A stretch of 64,000 nucleotides of DNA, taken from the NCBI RefSeq assembly GCF_029910095.1, contig NZ_CP094526.1, positions 4,216,001 through 4,280,000 on the forward strand, read 5' to 3'. The translations under genes and the position numbers were made by a program. This document shows positions 25,301-40,300 of the stretch, one piece after another (position 1 is the first letter of the stretch; each line of letters begins with the position of its first letter). Source of the stretch: Bradyrhizobium sp. ISRA464. GTDB lineage: Bacteria > Pseudomonadota > Alphaproteobacteria > Rhizobiales > Xanthobacteraceae. The notes below the pieces were generated by a model that saw only the letters and a program-made list of their open reading frames with translations, was not told where the DNA came from and ran no database searches.

Positions 25301-28300
25301 TCGTGAGCGGAAAGTAGAACGAAAACTTCTGCCGTTGGATCAGAATATCGCCTGGCAGCTGCCCCAGGCCCAGTCTGCCGATTAATGGCCAGCAGATTCC
25401 GGCGACCATCAGGACAATTCCGACGACAATAAGCGTGCGCGACATCTTACGTTATCTCTACGGTTCGCTTTCGCCCCCCGGATTCAATCGCGGCTATCCC
25501 CCGAAACGCCACCTCGTCATCGACGTTCCCGTCTAACAGGAATTTAACGGCCTCACGCTGCACAAGCGCTTTTCGGACGGCTTGTATCCTCAGTCAGCAA
25601 GCACGGTCTCGCCGCCGCTTTGCCTGGGAGGTGGCTTGCGGAACACGATGAGCAGTGGAAGCACCATAAGCGTTGCGATCATCAGGAGCTTGTAATCGTC
25701 GATATAGGCGATGATCTGCGCCTGCGTGGTAATAACGGAATCGAGGGCAGCTCGTCCGGCAGCGGTGAATGGGCTCAAAAACTGCGCAACGGCCGGATTC
25801 TGAAACGCGCGGTTGACCGCCGTGACGTGGGTTGAAATGTCGGCGTGATTGGCCTGCGTGTTGGTGACGAGCAGAGCATTTACAATGGAGATGCCGACGC
25901 TCGAGCCGATGTTCCGCGCGAGATTGTAGATGCCCGCGCCTTCGGTACGCCAGTCCGGCGGCAGCGTCGCCAATGCCACCGCGCTGAGCGGCGGGAAAAG
26001 AAAGCCGAGACCGGCTCCCTGGATCACCCCAACCCAGATGATCTCGCCCTCAGAGACGTCCGGCGTCCAGCCGCTCATGACGTAGAAAGCATAAGCCGTC
26101 AGCGCCAGCCCGATGAACAGTAGTAACCGTGTGTCGATTCTTCCGGTTAGTCTTCCGACGACCAACATGGCAGCCATGGTGCCGATGCCTCGCGGCCCCA
26201 TCACCAGGCCCGAGGTGACGACCGGGTAATTCATCAGATCCTGCAGGTACGGCGGCTGTAGTGCCAGAGAGGCGTAATACGTGAGACCGACGATCGCGAT
26301 GAAGAGCGAACCCGCGGCAAAATTGCGGTCGCGGAACAGTGCGGGCCTGACGAAGGGTTTGTCAGCGGTGAAGGTGTGGACGAGGAAAAGATAGAACGCC
26401 GAGGCGGCTACGATCGCCTCGATCCAGATTTCTCCGGAGCTGAACCAATCCTTCTGCTCGCCGCGGTCAAGCATGATCTGCAACGCACCGACAGCGACGC
26501 TCAGCGCGGCGAAACCGAACCAATCCAGCTTTGCGTTGGAATGATGTCGCGCATCAGGCAGAAATACCGACAGACCAAGAAAACACAGAATGCCGATCGG
26601 CAGGTTGATATAGAACACGTAGCGCCAGCTGTAACTGTCGGTGAGCCAGCCGCCGATCACTGGACCCAGAATGGGCCCGGCCATCACTCCGAGCCCGAAC
26701 AGTGCCATTGCGGACCCCTGGCGTTCGCTGGGATAGATGTTGATCAGCACGGACTGCGACAACGGGACGAGGGCGGCGCCGAACGCGCCTTGCAGGATAC
26801 GAAACAGAACGATCTGGGTGAGTGATTGAGCGACACCGCAGAGCATCGAAGCGATGGTGAATCCAGCCACCGCAACCAGGAACAGCCTCTTCAGCCCGAA
26901 GCGGCCGGCAAGGTACCCCGTGGGAGGCGTCATGATGGCAGCCGCCGTGATGTAGGAGGTCAACACCCACGCGATCTGATCCGGACTTGCGGCGACGCTG
27001 CCCTGGATGTGCGGAAGTGCGACATTGGCGATCGTGGTGTCGAGCGCCTGCATCAGCGTGGCAATGCTGACGCAGAGCGTAATTGCCCCGCGATTGGCAA
27101 CGGCCGCGCGCGGATCTGCCATCAGGAGCTCCTATTCGTCTCGCCAAACAAGGACGCGAGGAAGTGCGGCAGGCCGCGCTCGTGGCCGGTGTCAACAGCG
27201 ACTTCCACACTCATGCCCGCCCGCAGTGGTGGTTGCTGGCTGCCGCTGGTGTCAACGCGCACACGCATGGGAACGCGCTGCACGACCTTGACCCAGTTGC
27301 CGCTGGTGTTCTGCGCCGGCAGAAGCTGGAACTCCTGGGCCGCCGCCGGGCTGATGCTCGCAACCGTGCCGTGCCACGTCCTGTCCGGATAGGTGTCGAC
27401 CGTCACCGTCGCCGGCTGGCCAGGCCGCACATAGGTGAGTTCGGTTTCCTTTGGATTCGCATCGACCCAAACATGATCGGTGGCGACGAGATAGAATGCC
27501 GTGGTGGAGGCCTGCAGGTACTTTCCTGGTGCAATCGCGGGCACATCGGTCACGATTCCCGCGAAAGGAGCCTTCACCACGGTGTGGTCCAGCTCGCGTT
27601 GGGTTTCATCTACCTGCGCCTTGGCCTGCCGGTATTCTGGATGATCGGTGACCGCGATGTCAGCATTGCCGCCGAGTTTTGCGAGTTGCACCTCCGCCTG
27701 GCCCTTGAGAGACGACAGCTTGCTCTGATCGGATTGCAACGTGAAACGGGCCTGGTCATAGTTGGCCTTCGTGACTGCATCCGTCTTCACTAGCGCGGCG
27801 TAGCGGTTATAATTTACCTGATCGAGATCAACCTGCGCCTGCTCGGCGTTGATGTCGCTCTGCATCCGGCCATAATCCTTTTTCATCGACTCGATCGTCA
27901 GGCTGGTTTGCGCAAGATTGGCCTTGGCGCTGTCGAGAGCGATCTGGAACTGCCGGGGATCGAGCTGATAGAGCACCTGTCCGGCATTGACGTGCTGGTT
28001 TTCGCTAACGTCGACCTTCTGCACAATGCCGGAGACGTCGGTCGAGAGACCGACCTTGTCGGCGTTAACGTAAGCGTCGTCGGTCGACATCACCTCGCCG
28101 CCGGTCACATACCAGTAGGCGCCGGCGAGCAAGATGACGGGCAAAACTGCAAAAAGCCCCCAACGCGTCAACAGCCGGCGACGCGCACTGCGCGAGGCTG
28201 GGCGGTCAGCGGCCGCCGACTGCCGTTCCGGCCGCTCGGTTGCGGGCTTCCCTTCGGGGCGCGCAGGCTCGCTTCGATTCGGGCTCCGGGCAACCGCGCC

Positions 28301-31300
28301 ATCCATCCCTCTCTCATCACTATTCGGCTGCGTCTCCGCCATGCGGTCATCACCGCCTTGCGAAGGACGCTCAACTAATTTTGGCATGCAAGCTCCTTAT
28401 GCGGAGGCCTTCATAAGCCGACGTCCGCTCAGGTTTCCCTTCATTTGCCTCAAACCTTGCGACATCGCGCCGAGCACGGCGGGCTCGATGCCTTGGGTAA
28501 TTTCGAGGTGCAGCTTAGCCCGCGCCCGCTCGATCTCGCGCAGGATCGGGATAACCGCCGGCGTCAATCGCAGGCGCCAGGCGCGGCGGTCGCCAGGATC
28601 ACCGCAACGCTTGACGAGGCCCACTTCCTCAAGACGGTCGATCAGACGCCCGATCGTCATCGGGGCAACCTCCGCAGCAGCCGCGAGCTCATTTTGAGAG
28701 ATGTCCGGCTGGCGCTCGAGACGAGCTAGGATGATCATCTGCGCTCGGGTCATGCCCATCTGGCGCGCGAGCTGATCAGCGTAGGTGCGCATGTGCCGCG
28801 CCACATCATAGAGCTGGATCAGTAGATCGTGGTCGAGATCGGTCGACATATGCCTCCGGACGCTGGCGTCAGGTCGGGGCTTCGAAGGCCTTGAGATCGT
28901 TCCTTCGGCTGCCAAGTCACACCGAGGAGATGGTAAGCAAGCTTAAGATTCCATCGCCCGGTGCGGGCAAGTCTGGCTTGTCCTATCGCATGGCATCGAA
29001 CAGAGGCGCCATGGCTTTAGGAACCTGCAGGCCAGCTCGGCGTTGGGACGTCATTAAAAGGACGAGCGATGCCCTGGTTCTACTTCGATCTCCTAGTTGA
29101 GGATCATCCGGAGAGCCAGGGAAGGAATGATCCTGGAAACACAGAAGGAGCGCGGGACCGCGCTGACGCACTTGCCGAGGAATTGCGGCTCGCGAGGTCG
29201 GGTTTAGAGGGCAAGCATTGCTATGTGCGCGTGCTCAACGTTGTAAATGGAGAAATTTATCGCACTCCGCTATTGCCCATTCCAAAACCGTTTGTTGAAG
29301 CCACTCCGTAGCGATATTCGGAGCTCCCAACTGCTCATGACTGGGTATCGGATTCGGACTTCCCGAACATCCTCCGCGAGCAGGCGCGAGTGAACGGGGC
29401 GCTGGCGCTTTTACTTCGTCGACGGACATCCCCTCCTCTGCACGACGTTGATTTCGTTGCACTCTCCGGCGATCATCCGAAAAGCTACGGTTGGGTTCCA
29501 CGGTACGCAGCAATTCACTACTGCGCGGATCACCAATAGGTTCGCGCTTCATGTAGCAAATGGCAACACACGCTTAACGCTCGCAGCAGCAGTGTCGCCA
29601 TCTTCTGTCTCTGGCGCTGCCACAAGCACCAGTTGCTACGAGCACCATAGGTACAACTGCTGAGGAGGCAGCGCGCGATCTGCCCATACTGCGACGGCGG
29701 TGCCGTCGTCGGACGATATAGAAAAGAACCGAACTCACAAGAAGGCGGCCACCGACCAGAAGGAGATACTGCTGCTGCACACCAGCTACGGAAGCGTCGG
29801 CGAAGAAGCCGGAGCAGCGCAAGTCGGCATAAAGCGGCTGAGCGGCAGCAACGACACGGTCCGGGTCGTCACCCGAGAGGCCGGGTTTGCCTGAAATGGA
29901 AGCGGTTCGGAGTGAACCTTCTGGCTATGCAGCGCACCGCGCCCTCGCAAGTTTCCAGCGCGACCTTTTGGGCGAGCATGACGTCTCCGATCGGCAGAGC
30001 GCCGATCGGCATGAAACACAACCCTTCTTGCAGACGGCCTCTTTGGTCGATCTCGCATACGTTCACCGAGGCCCCGGCATGGATCCTGTACCGCTTTCCG
30101 CTATCGCTTCCCAGGACGTCGAAGTAGCCCATTTGGGTGAACTGCTCCCGCTGCGCCGGTGACAGCCAGTTCAGCAAGAGCAGCAGCGAGCGCCCCTCCG
30201 GTGTGCGCTCGGCGCCGTGGATGATGAAGAGGGCTCTCACCGCTCTCATGCGGGAGCGGCTGCTTGGCGGCGACGATCGAAAGCCGAACATGGCCGGGCC
30301 GATTAACCGCCGACGAGCCTGGGGAAGAATAGGGTTTCTTCCGCAGTAGGGTCAAATGATCGGAGGTGCGAGGTCTGACCGGGACCTGTCCGAACCGCTG
30401 CGGTGAAGCCGGCATTGGTAAGCTCGTAAAACCTCTGCTCCGCTTTCGCCAGTTCTTCTGCATCATCCGGACTGAAACGGTGCCGCCTGTCGCCGGCGCG
30501 GTCCATCACGATCTGAATCGCCATGATCATTCTCCTCGGATAGCTGGTAGCCAAGGACCTCGATCCAGTATCCAACTGACCTCACCAACTTTCAAGAGAA
30601 GAACGTGCGAGCGGAAGACGGCGCCCGCGGACCGACCGCGGCCTCGCAATCAGTCCGTTGGAGCATTCGGGACAAATTTCCCTGATGGATATGTGAAATG
30701 GAGCGCGGTACCTAAGCGCCGCAGCGAGGACAGCCTCACTGGAAAGCTCGCGTTGTCGAACTGATACCTTCGGCAAGCGCGGCATTCGCCTCATCGCGCA
30801 GTTCAGCGAGCTGTTCGAACGCGTCCTCCGTGGCCTCCACCGTAGCTTTTCAAGGTTTTATCTCAGATAAATCAATCGTTTCAGCAGGGTTGACAGGCCC
30901 CCCTTTCCGCCAGCGGATCCAACGACTTGGCGGCCCTACTCGTCTCGGCCAAAATAGTCTCGAGTGGCTTCACGCTCTTGTAGTATCCGGTCATGCTCTC
31001 TTCCGAACAGGAAACGGACCTCGCGCGGGCGTCGCACCGCAAGATCATTCACATCGACATGGACGCCTTCTACGCGTCGGTCGAGCAGCGCGACAATCCC
31101 AACTTCCGCGGGAAGCCGGTCGCGGTAGCGGTTCGGCCGAGCGAGGCGTCGTGGCGGCCGCGAGCTATGAAGCGCGGAAGTTCGGCGTCCGCTCTGCGAT
31201 GCCGTCGGTCACCGCGGAGCCAGTGCCTAATCTTCGTCAAGCCGCGCTTCGAGGTTTACAAGGCGATCAGCCTGCAGATCAGCGAAATCTTTGCCGAGCA

Positions 31301-34300
31301 CACGGTGATCATCGAGCCGCTGTCGCTCGACGAGGCCTACCTTGACGTAACCGAAAATTTGCAAGGCATCCCGCTGGCCAGAGACGTCACATCGCGGATC
31401 CGTGAGAAGATCAAGGCCGAGACAGGCCTGAACGCCCCTGCGGGTATCTCCTACAACAAGTTCCTGGCGAAACTCGCCTCCGATCACCGCAAACCCAACG
31501 GTCAGTACGTCATCGCGCCGGAGATGGGGCCGAACTTCGTCGAGAAGCTGCCGGTCGGGAAGTTTCGCGGCATCGGGCCGACAGCCGCCGCCAAGTTCAA
31601 CGCGTTCGGGATCTGGACCGGCCTCGACATCCGCAACCAGTCCCTCGCCTTCCTGCAGGAGAACTTGGGCAAGTCCGGGACCTACTACTGGATTTCGCGC
31701 GGTATCGACGAACGCCCCGTACGGGCCAACCGCGTGCGCAAGTCCGTCGGTGCCGAGAACACGTTCTTCAGCGACCTGACAGAATTCGACGCGATGGTCG
31801 CAGAGCTTCAGCCCCTGATCGACAAGGTCTGGCGACACTGCGAGACGGTGAGGAGTCGGGGGCGAACGGTTACGCTCAAGGTGAAGTTCGCCGACTTCGA
31901 AATCATCACGCGCAGCCGATCCGTTTCTTCGGCTGTCGCGACCCGCGCAGACCTCGCGGTTGTTTGGTCTGATATGCCGCGGCACCGGCGGAGCCGGCGC
32001 GCGGCGTCCTAGACAGTGACGAGCACGGCGCCACGGCCCTAAGAGCAGAAACGAGTCGGTTTAAGCCAATAACGAGTCCACCAGAGATACGAGTGGTCGC
32101 CTTCCTTGTCTTATGCAATTCGGAGTCCAGCGAACCTGCGCCAACCCCACTCGCCACCGATTAACGTCAGGTCCGGCCCCAGCAGCGGAGGTAAAATGCA
32201 GGTCGCAGTTTGACCCATTGCAGACTACATCGCTGCACCAAGGGCCACTCTGTTTCACTCTGCCTCAAGCCAAATTCCTGCTTCGCTTAGAGCGTTTAAG
32301 ATGCGTTCAATATCTTCGGGGTCTAGTTCACTGCCACATAGCTGGTTCAATTCATCAAAGGTAATCTTGCCGTTCCGTTCACCAATTTCAATGGCTCGTC
32401 GAATGAGCTCCGGCACGTTCATGTCACTCTCCCTTTAGCGGTCTCCACTATATGAGGAGAGAATCGGTTTCCTCCCAGAAGGTGGCTGGAAAGTCAATTT
32501 CCGGTTGTGGCCCTTCTGAGACGTGCAGGTCCCGCCGAATGTCCGGTTTGCGCCCGGAGTTGCCCTCCCCGGCCAGATCGCATTTGGCCCATCTCGGACA
32601 AACGATGTTCAAGCCTCGGAAATCGCAACCCCGGTCAGCTCGGCCAATTCGGCAATGAGTTGGTCCTGGAATGTGGCATCGCTGGCTTCACTGGCCGGCT
32701 GCTCCTGCCGGAGATGATGCCAATAGCGGCCGCTGACCAAGGCGGCCGGCTCGTCGCTGACGGCCAGCCAGCCAGCTCTGCGTGCGTTGGCCGGTGTCGA
32801 GGTCAACCGGAGCTCCTGGACCACCCATCTTCGTGCGCGCCCAACCGGGATCGACCGCATTGCTCAAGACGTTCGGCCAGCGCCTCGCGAGTCCGGTTGC
32901 GCCAAAACCGCATCTCTCTCGAACATCAGAGCATGGCCGGATATTCCCGGTCCCGCTCCGTCGGCCCTACTGGTAAGCGCCAGCGGAATAAGTCAGTTCA
33001 TAAGAATGCGAATAGATCTCAACGATGTTGCCCCAGGGATCCTCACAGTACACCATGCGATAGGGCTTCTCTCCGGGATAATAGTGCCGGACCGGCATGC
33101 GTTGCTTGCCACCGTTCACAACGATCTTGCTGGCCAAGCCTTCCACATCCGGATCGGTGATGCAGAAATGGAAGATACCGGTCTTCCAGTATTCGAGGTT
33201 ATTGTCAGGCTTGACATTGCTCGGGAAGGCAAACAACTCGATGCCGATCTTGTCGACCGTCGCGAGATGGCAGATGCGAAAACTCGTCCAGTCAGGGCCG
33301 AAGACATCCGTGCACATTTGTCCGATTGCGCTGTCGTCTTTGGTGATCGTCGTCGGCTTCATGATCGGATAAAGTCCGAGCACCTCCGTGTACCATTTGA
33401 ATGCCGCGTCGACATCGGGCACCGAAAGACCGATATGATTGAAAGCCCGCGGATAGGTCATGGATATTCCTCCTCCTTGCTCGGGGCGCGGCGAGCCGGC
33501 CAGCGCAACCTTGCGAGAAACTGCAGGCGGCCGATCTCGTCGCGCCACATGTCAATGCCGACGGCAAGGACGATGATCACGCCGATCACCACATTCTGCG
33601 TCGAGGTCTGGATGGCGTTGAGATTGAGGCCGTTCTGAACGATCGTAATTGTCAAAGCGCCAAACAGCGTCGCTACGACATCGCCGCGGCCGCCTGCGAG
33701 GCTGGCACCGCCAATCACTGCGGCGGCAATGGCTTGCAACTCAAGCCCCGTGCCGTAGTTGGGCGAACCGGAGTTCAGGCGTGCGGCCATCAGGACGGCC
33801 CCGACCGCGGCCATGAAGCCCGCGATAGCGAAAGCGAGCAGCTGCGTGCGGCGAACCTTGAGGCCCGAAAGATAGGCGGCATTCGCATTTCCGCCGACAG
33901 CATAGATCTCGCGTCCGAGCCGCATGTGACGCATCAGCCAATGGGCAGCAGTGAACGAGAGAACGACATAAACGAGCGGCAGCGGCATGCCGAGCACATG
34001 GCCGTAGAACAACGGCTCCAGGCGGTCCGAAGCGTCAAAGATCGGTGAACCGTTGTTGAACATGAAAGCGAGGCCGCGATAGGCACTGAGCCCGGCAAGA
34101 GTCGTGATAAAGGCAGGAATTCGCAAGTATGCGGTGACGAATCCATTGATACCGCCGAGAACAGCACCGATTATGAGCGTCAACACGACGGCAACCCAAA
34201 ACTCCACGCCCCAGAATTTGAGCATGCTGCCCAGCAGCATGGTGAGCAGCGCAATCATCGAGCCCGGGCTGAGATCGATTCCCCCGACAAAGATCACGAG

Positions 34301-37300
34301 GGTAGAACCAATCGCGACGATTGCAACAATGCTGACCTGCAGGGCAAGATTGCTGAGATTACCGGCTGTGAGGAAGCGGTCCGTCGTGGACAGCACAATC
34401 AGTGCGACGATGAGTGTCGCGACAGCGGGGCCGGTCAGCGGATGGTTCAAATAACGCCGCATCAGCCGTTCATCCCTCCTGCAGTGGTCTCCAGCAGATC
34501 CGCCTTGCGCAACTCGGAAGCTTCTGCAAAGCGAGCGATGCGTCCACGCTGTACGATCGCGATCCGGTCGGATATCGAGAATAGTTCCTTGTCGTCGGAG
34601 CTGATCAGGATCACGCCTTTTCCGGCGCGGACCAGTTCATTGATCAAATGGTAGATCGCGACCTTGGCTCCAACGTCGATCCCCTGCGTCGGTTCGTCGA
34701 GAATGAACACGTCCGCTCCAGCACCAAGCCAGCGCCCAAGCAGCAGCTTTTGCTGATTGCCGCCCGAGAGGCGGTCGGGCAGCTCATATTCCGCCTGAGG
34801 TGCGATCCTTAATCGCTCGATCAAGGCCCGGCTCGTCCGTTGCTCCTGCTCCAGATCGAACCACAAAGCGCGGCCATAAGCCCCAAGTGTGGCGGTGGTC
34901 ATGTTCTGAGCGCCGGTCAGGTTGAAGAACAGGCCGTCGGCCTTGCGGTCCTCGGCCAGCAGCGCGATTCCCGCGGCAACCGCGTCAGCAGGGGAGCGCA
35001 GCTGCAGCGATCGCCCATTGCGGCGGATCTCGCCGGATGTTAGCCGATCGACGCCGAACAGCGCCTCCGCGATCTCGCTCCGGCCGGCCCCCAGCATGCC
35101 GCCGAGCCCCAGCACTTCGCCACGGCGAAGTGTGAAACTCACGCCGCGCACGCCGCGCTCCGTCGAAATATCCACCACCTCAAGGAGCGGCTCGCCGGCA
35201 TTTGCAGACACTTTGCCATAGTGCTCGCGAACCTCCTCCCCGATCATCAGCTTGATGATCGCCGCGACATCGAGCGGCGTCGCATCGGCTGGGCTGACGA
35301 TACGGCCATTGCGCATCACGGTGACGACGTCAGCCAAACGCACCACCTCGTCGAGTCGGTGGGAGACATAGAGAACCGCGGCGCCAGCCTCCCGCATCCG
35401 CCGCAACAGGTCATGGAGATGACCGGCCTCGGACGCGCCAAGTGCCGTGGTCGGCTCATCCAGCACGAACAGGTTGGCGCGCGCGGCCATCGCCTTGGCG
35501 ATTTCGATCATCTGCTGATGCGCCTTCGAAAGTTCGCGCACCAATGCATCGGTTGCAATCGCGATTCCGAGCCCATCGAGCACCGTCTTCGCGGTCTCCC
35601 GCATCGAACGCCAGTCCAGGCGGTAAGCCCGTCCCGGCCAGCGCCCAAGCAGGATGTTTTCGGCAACTGTCAAATCCGGCACGAGAGAGAATTCCTGGAA
35701 CACGGTGGCGACGCCGAGCGCTCGCGCCGCAAGCGGACTATCCAACTGAACCGGCTCGCCGGCACACCGCACCTCACCGGAATCCGGTTGGTGTGCACCG
35801 CTGAGCGTCTTGATCAGCGTGGATTTTCCCGAGCCGTTCTCGCCCACCAAGCCGTGGATTTCGCCCGCGCGCAGCAGAAGCGACACGTCGTCATTGGCCA
35901 CGGCAGGCCCAAACGTTTTTCGGATGCGGCGCAGCTCCCAAGCCATGGATTCCGGCATGATCATGGACCTCCCGGCGCGTTTGTCTGTGTTGGTTCGGCG
36001 GCCCATCACCGGACCGCGGTCAAGGAGACGCGCGATCCGGGTTCAGCTTAGTACTTCTTCGAAGGCTTGGGATAGAGCACCTCGGGATGCCGCAGCACGT
36101 CGAGTACGTTGCTCTTATCCACAATACGCGTGGGCGTCTCGACCCAGCCGCCGCGATATTTGTTGTCGAGCACATCCGCTGTGACTTGTAAAGCGATCTG
36201 ACCCATCACGTAGGGGGTCGTATCCACCGTCGCGGTCACGGTGCCCGCGGCGATCGGCTCGAGCCCGGCTCCCGTATCGCCGTCATTACCAAACAACAGA
36301 AGGTTCTTCCGACCCAGCGCCTTTGCGGCCTGCGCGGCACCAAGGATCTCATAGTCATTGGCGGCAAAGATCATCTGAATGTCCGGATGCGCCTGCAACA
36401 TGTCCATTGCGGCGGCATTGCCGCCTTCGACGTTCCACTTGCCATCGAGGCTTGCCACAACTTTCAGCTTGGAGCCCTTGATGGCATCGAGAAATCCCCC
36501 GACGCGCTCCGTCGAATGATAGCCGGGCTGGCCTTCAAGAATACCGACCATCATCGGCTTGTCGCCGACGAGCTTGAGCGCGTACTCGCCCTCCTCGTGC
36601 GTCCCATTTCGCTGCGAGTAGCCGACCACCGCGTGGATGGGGGTCGGGAAATCCGCGATGTCGGAATTGACAATCACGACCGCGATGCCCTGCCCCACCG
36701 CACGCTTGACCAATGGCGCGGCGGCATGCTCGTCATGCGTGGACAGGATGATCGCGGCGACGCCCTGATTGATGACGTCCTGGATCATGCCCATCTGGCC
36801 ATTGATGTCGGCCCCGCTCTGTGGCGCCAGCATGAAGGTTTGGATCCCGTGCTCGGCCGCCACGTCCTTGATGCCCTCGCCGATCGCGATGTAGTAGTTG
36901 AACTCGGTTGCCGGCGGCATGTAGGCGATCCGCGCGCCCTTCGAACCTTTGAAGTCCTTGATCGGAGCTTGCGCTTCCGGCTTCAGTGGTTTCGGCGCGG
37001 GATATTCATCCGCTGGCGCACCACTCGTTGTCCCCAGCGCTAACATGGCGGCGATGGTCGCCAATAATTTGCTTCCTCGAGCCATTCACATCCTCCCGTT
37101 TTGGTGTTTGCTCCACTTATGAGTTCGATCGTTTTTGGTGTGGAAGCTCGGATCCGGCGCATCAGCCAAGAAACGGTTTGTCGGGGACACCCCTTACGCC
37201 GGGCTTGATGGCAAAGAGCGCACCAGATTGCGGCTCCGCCGCAATCTGTTCAGGTGTCATCAGATAGCGCGCTGTGGTGATATAGAGCGTGTCTAGGTCC

Positions 37301-40300
37301 TCGCCTCCGAAGGTCACGCAAGTCGGGTTAAGCACTGGGACAGGCACAATGCGGTCGATCCGTCCGTCTGGCGCGAACCGCACCACGCGACGCCCATTCC
37401 ATTGTGCGTTCCAGATGAAGCCCTCGGCGTCGATACAGGAGCCGTCCGGTAGCCCCGGCTGGTCTTCAAAACGGTTGAGCACGCGTCGATTGCTGACGGC
37501 GCCCGTTCGATCATCGTAGTCGTAGGCCCAGATGGTCCGCGCCGGCGAGTCCGCGAAATACATCGTCCGGCCGTCTGCGCTGAAGCAGATGCCGTTCGCG
37601 CACGCAATGCGTCTTAAGAGCGTTGTAACGCGATAGTCCTGATCTATTCGAACAACGCTCGATACGAACTTCCCTTCCATCTCGTCGAATCCACCCGCAA
37701 CCAATCGCCCTTGGCGGTCGGTGCGGCCGTCGTTGAGTCGCGTGTTCGGATTGTCAGGCTCGAACGCAGCCAGATTCTTGCGCTCTCGAGTTGCAGGATC
37801 GTACAGCGCCAAGCCCGAGGCGAACGCAACGATCAAGCCGCCGCGCGGGCGTGGTGCGAGACAAGCGACCCGCTCTGACGCCTTCTGCGACGAAGTTTGC
37901 CCCGTAGCCGGATCGAGGCTCCAGATTTCGCACGACTCGATATCGACCCAGTAGAGACGCCGCTCGCTCGGGTCCCACGTCAGCCCCTCGCCGAGCACAT
38001 TTCGGCAGTCTACGACGAGACGCACTTCACTCATCGGACTTCGCTCCACGGGGCCGAACTGAGGAAGTTGCACAGCCAATTTGCAACCACTGCCCCTGTG
38101 CTTGACTGATATCTTAGATCTGATACCTTGGGTCTGCAATATCGTTTTTCAGATGAACAACGATTCTGAGCGGCTCACCGCCAGCCATTGCGCCAAAGCC
38201 AGAGGTGTCTCCGCACATGGTTTCCGTCATTGAACGGCCCGCCTCCCTTGCAGCGATTGCTCTGCAGCAAATCCGCACGGCCATCATCGAGGGCACGCTG
38301 CCGCTCGGTTCGGCCGTGTCCGAGAGCCAGCTCGCCGCCTCGTTCGGGATCAGCAAGACGCCAGTCCGCGAGGCGCTGGCACATCTGCGGATGGAGGGGC
38401 TCGTCACCATCGTTCCGCAGTCGGGTACGTTCGTTTTCACATTGAGCGCGGTGGAGGTGATCGAGATCTGCGAACTGCGGCAGACCCTCGAAGCGGCCGC
38501 GCTCCATCTTGCGATCGCGCGCAACCGGGCTCGACTCGTTGATGGCTTGGCCAAGGTTTGCAGGCAGATGGACGAGACGCGCGTCAGCGGTGACGAACGC
38601 GCCTATCTTCGGCTCGACAGCGCCTTCCACGAAGAGTTCTTCGCCAATTGCGGCAACCGCTACTTTGCCGATGCGTATCATCGCATCGTGCCGAAGGTCG
38701 CCGCGCTGCGCACCCATCTTGCGACGCGCCCCGATCACACGCGTCTTTCCTACGAGGAACACAAGCAGATCCTCGACGCAATCAGGCGTGAGCAGGAGGA
38801 CGACGTGATGGTGATTCTCGATCGCCACATCGAACGCACACGATCCGCCTACACGCGCAACATCGAAGACATCGCCGCGGCCGATTCCGCCTCGCGCGGC
38901 CCGCCGCCGCTCGCAAAGCTTGGCTCGACTCCATGACACCCGCCGAGGCCAGCCATCTCTCTCCTGACGACCACGCAGCACGGCTGGAATTGCGCGGCCT
39001 CAGCAAGGCGTTCAACGGCATTCCCGCCGTCATCAATCTCTCGCTCGACGTCTGGCCTGGCGAGATCCATGCCATCGTGGGCGAGAACGGCGCCGGCAAA
39101 ACGACGGTCATGAACATGCTCTCCGGCGTGTTTGCGCCTGATGCAGGCGAAATCCGCATTGATGGCGCGCCGATCCATCTTGCTTCGCCTCGCCAGGCAC
39201 AGGATCTCGGGATCGCCACGGTGTTTCAGGAGCTGAGCGTCGTTCCCGCGGTCAGCATTGCCGAGAACATCTACGCCAATCACCCGCCGACCTTGCCGGG
39301 TGGAATCATTCGCTGGAGCAGGCTTTACGAACGTGCCCATCAACTGCTCTCCGAACTTGGCGTAGACGTCGATGTCAACCGATCCGTCGCTTCGCTCGAC
39401 ACGCCAACACGGCAGCTCGTCGAAATCGCCAAGGCATTGTCGTTGCGGGCGCGCTTGCTGCTGCTCGACGAGCCGACGTCGTCACTGACGGCACGCGAGG
39501 TGCACACATTGTTCGATCTTCTACGCCGGCTGCGGGATCGCGGCATCGCGATCATCTACATCAGCCATCAGATGAGCGAGATCCTGGCGATTGCCGATCG
39601 CATTACCGTCATGCGCGACGGGCACAAAATTGGGACATGGCTTGCCGATGCAGTCACGGCGGACGAGATCGTCCGTCACATGGTAGGCCACGAAATCGCA
39701 GGTGATGCTGCTGTCTCCGGCGCGGCCACCACCGGCGCCGAGCTGCTGCGCGCGGAACGCTTGTCGGCTCCCGGGCATTTCCACGACGTCGGATTGGCGC
39801 TGCGTCAAGGTGAGATCGTTGGCCTTGCCGGACTGATGGGCGCGGGACGGAGCGAACTCGGCAAGGCGCTGGTCGGCGCGCGCCTGATCGACGCCGGGCG
39901 CATTCTGATCGACGGCCATCCCGTCTCTCTCGACAGCGTGGGCGCAGCGATCCGGCACGGAATCGCCTATCTACCCGGCGACCGGAAGAGCGAGGGTCTC
40001 TTTCTCGACAAATCGCTGGCCGACAACATCGTCGCTGCATCCCTGTCGGGCGTATCGCGCTTTGGCCTCCTCGATCGCAGGCGAAGAGACGCACTGGCCC
40101 GCACGACCGTGCACCGGCTGCGTATCCGCACGGCGAGCCTCGATCAGGCGATGCGTCATCTGAGCGGCGGCAACCAGCAGAAGACGTTGCTTGGAAAGTG
40201 GCTCGTCACCGAACCGCGCATCCTGATTGTCGACGAGCCTACCAAGGGTGTGGACGTGGCAGCCAAGGCCGAAATCCACGCCGAGTTGCGCCGGCTTGCA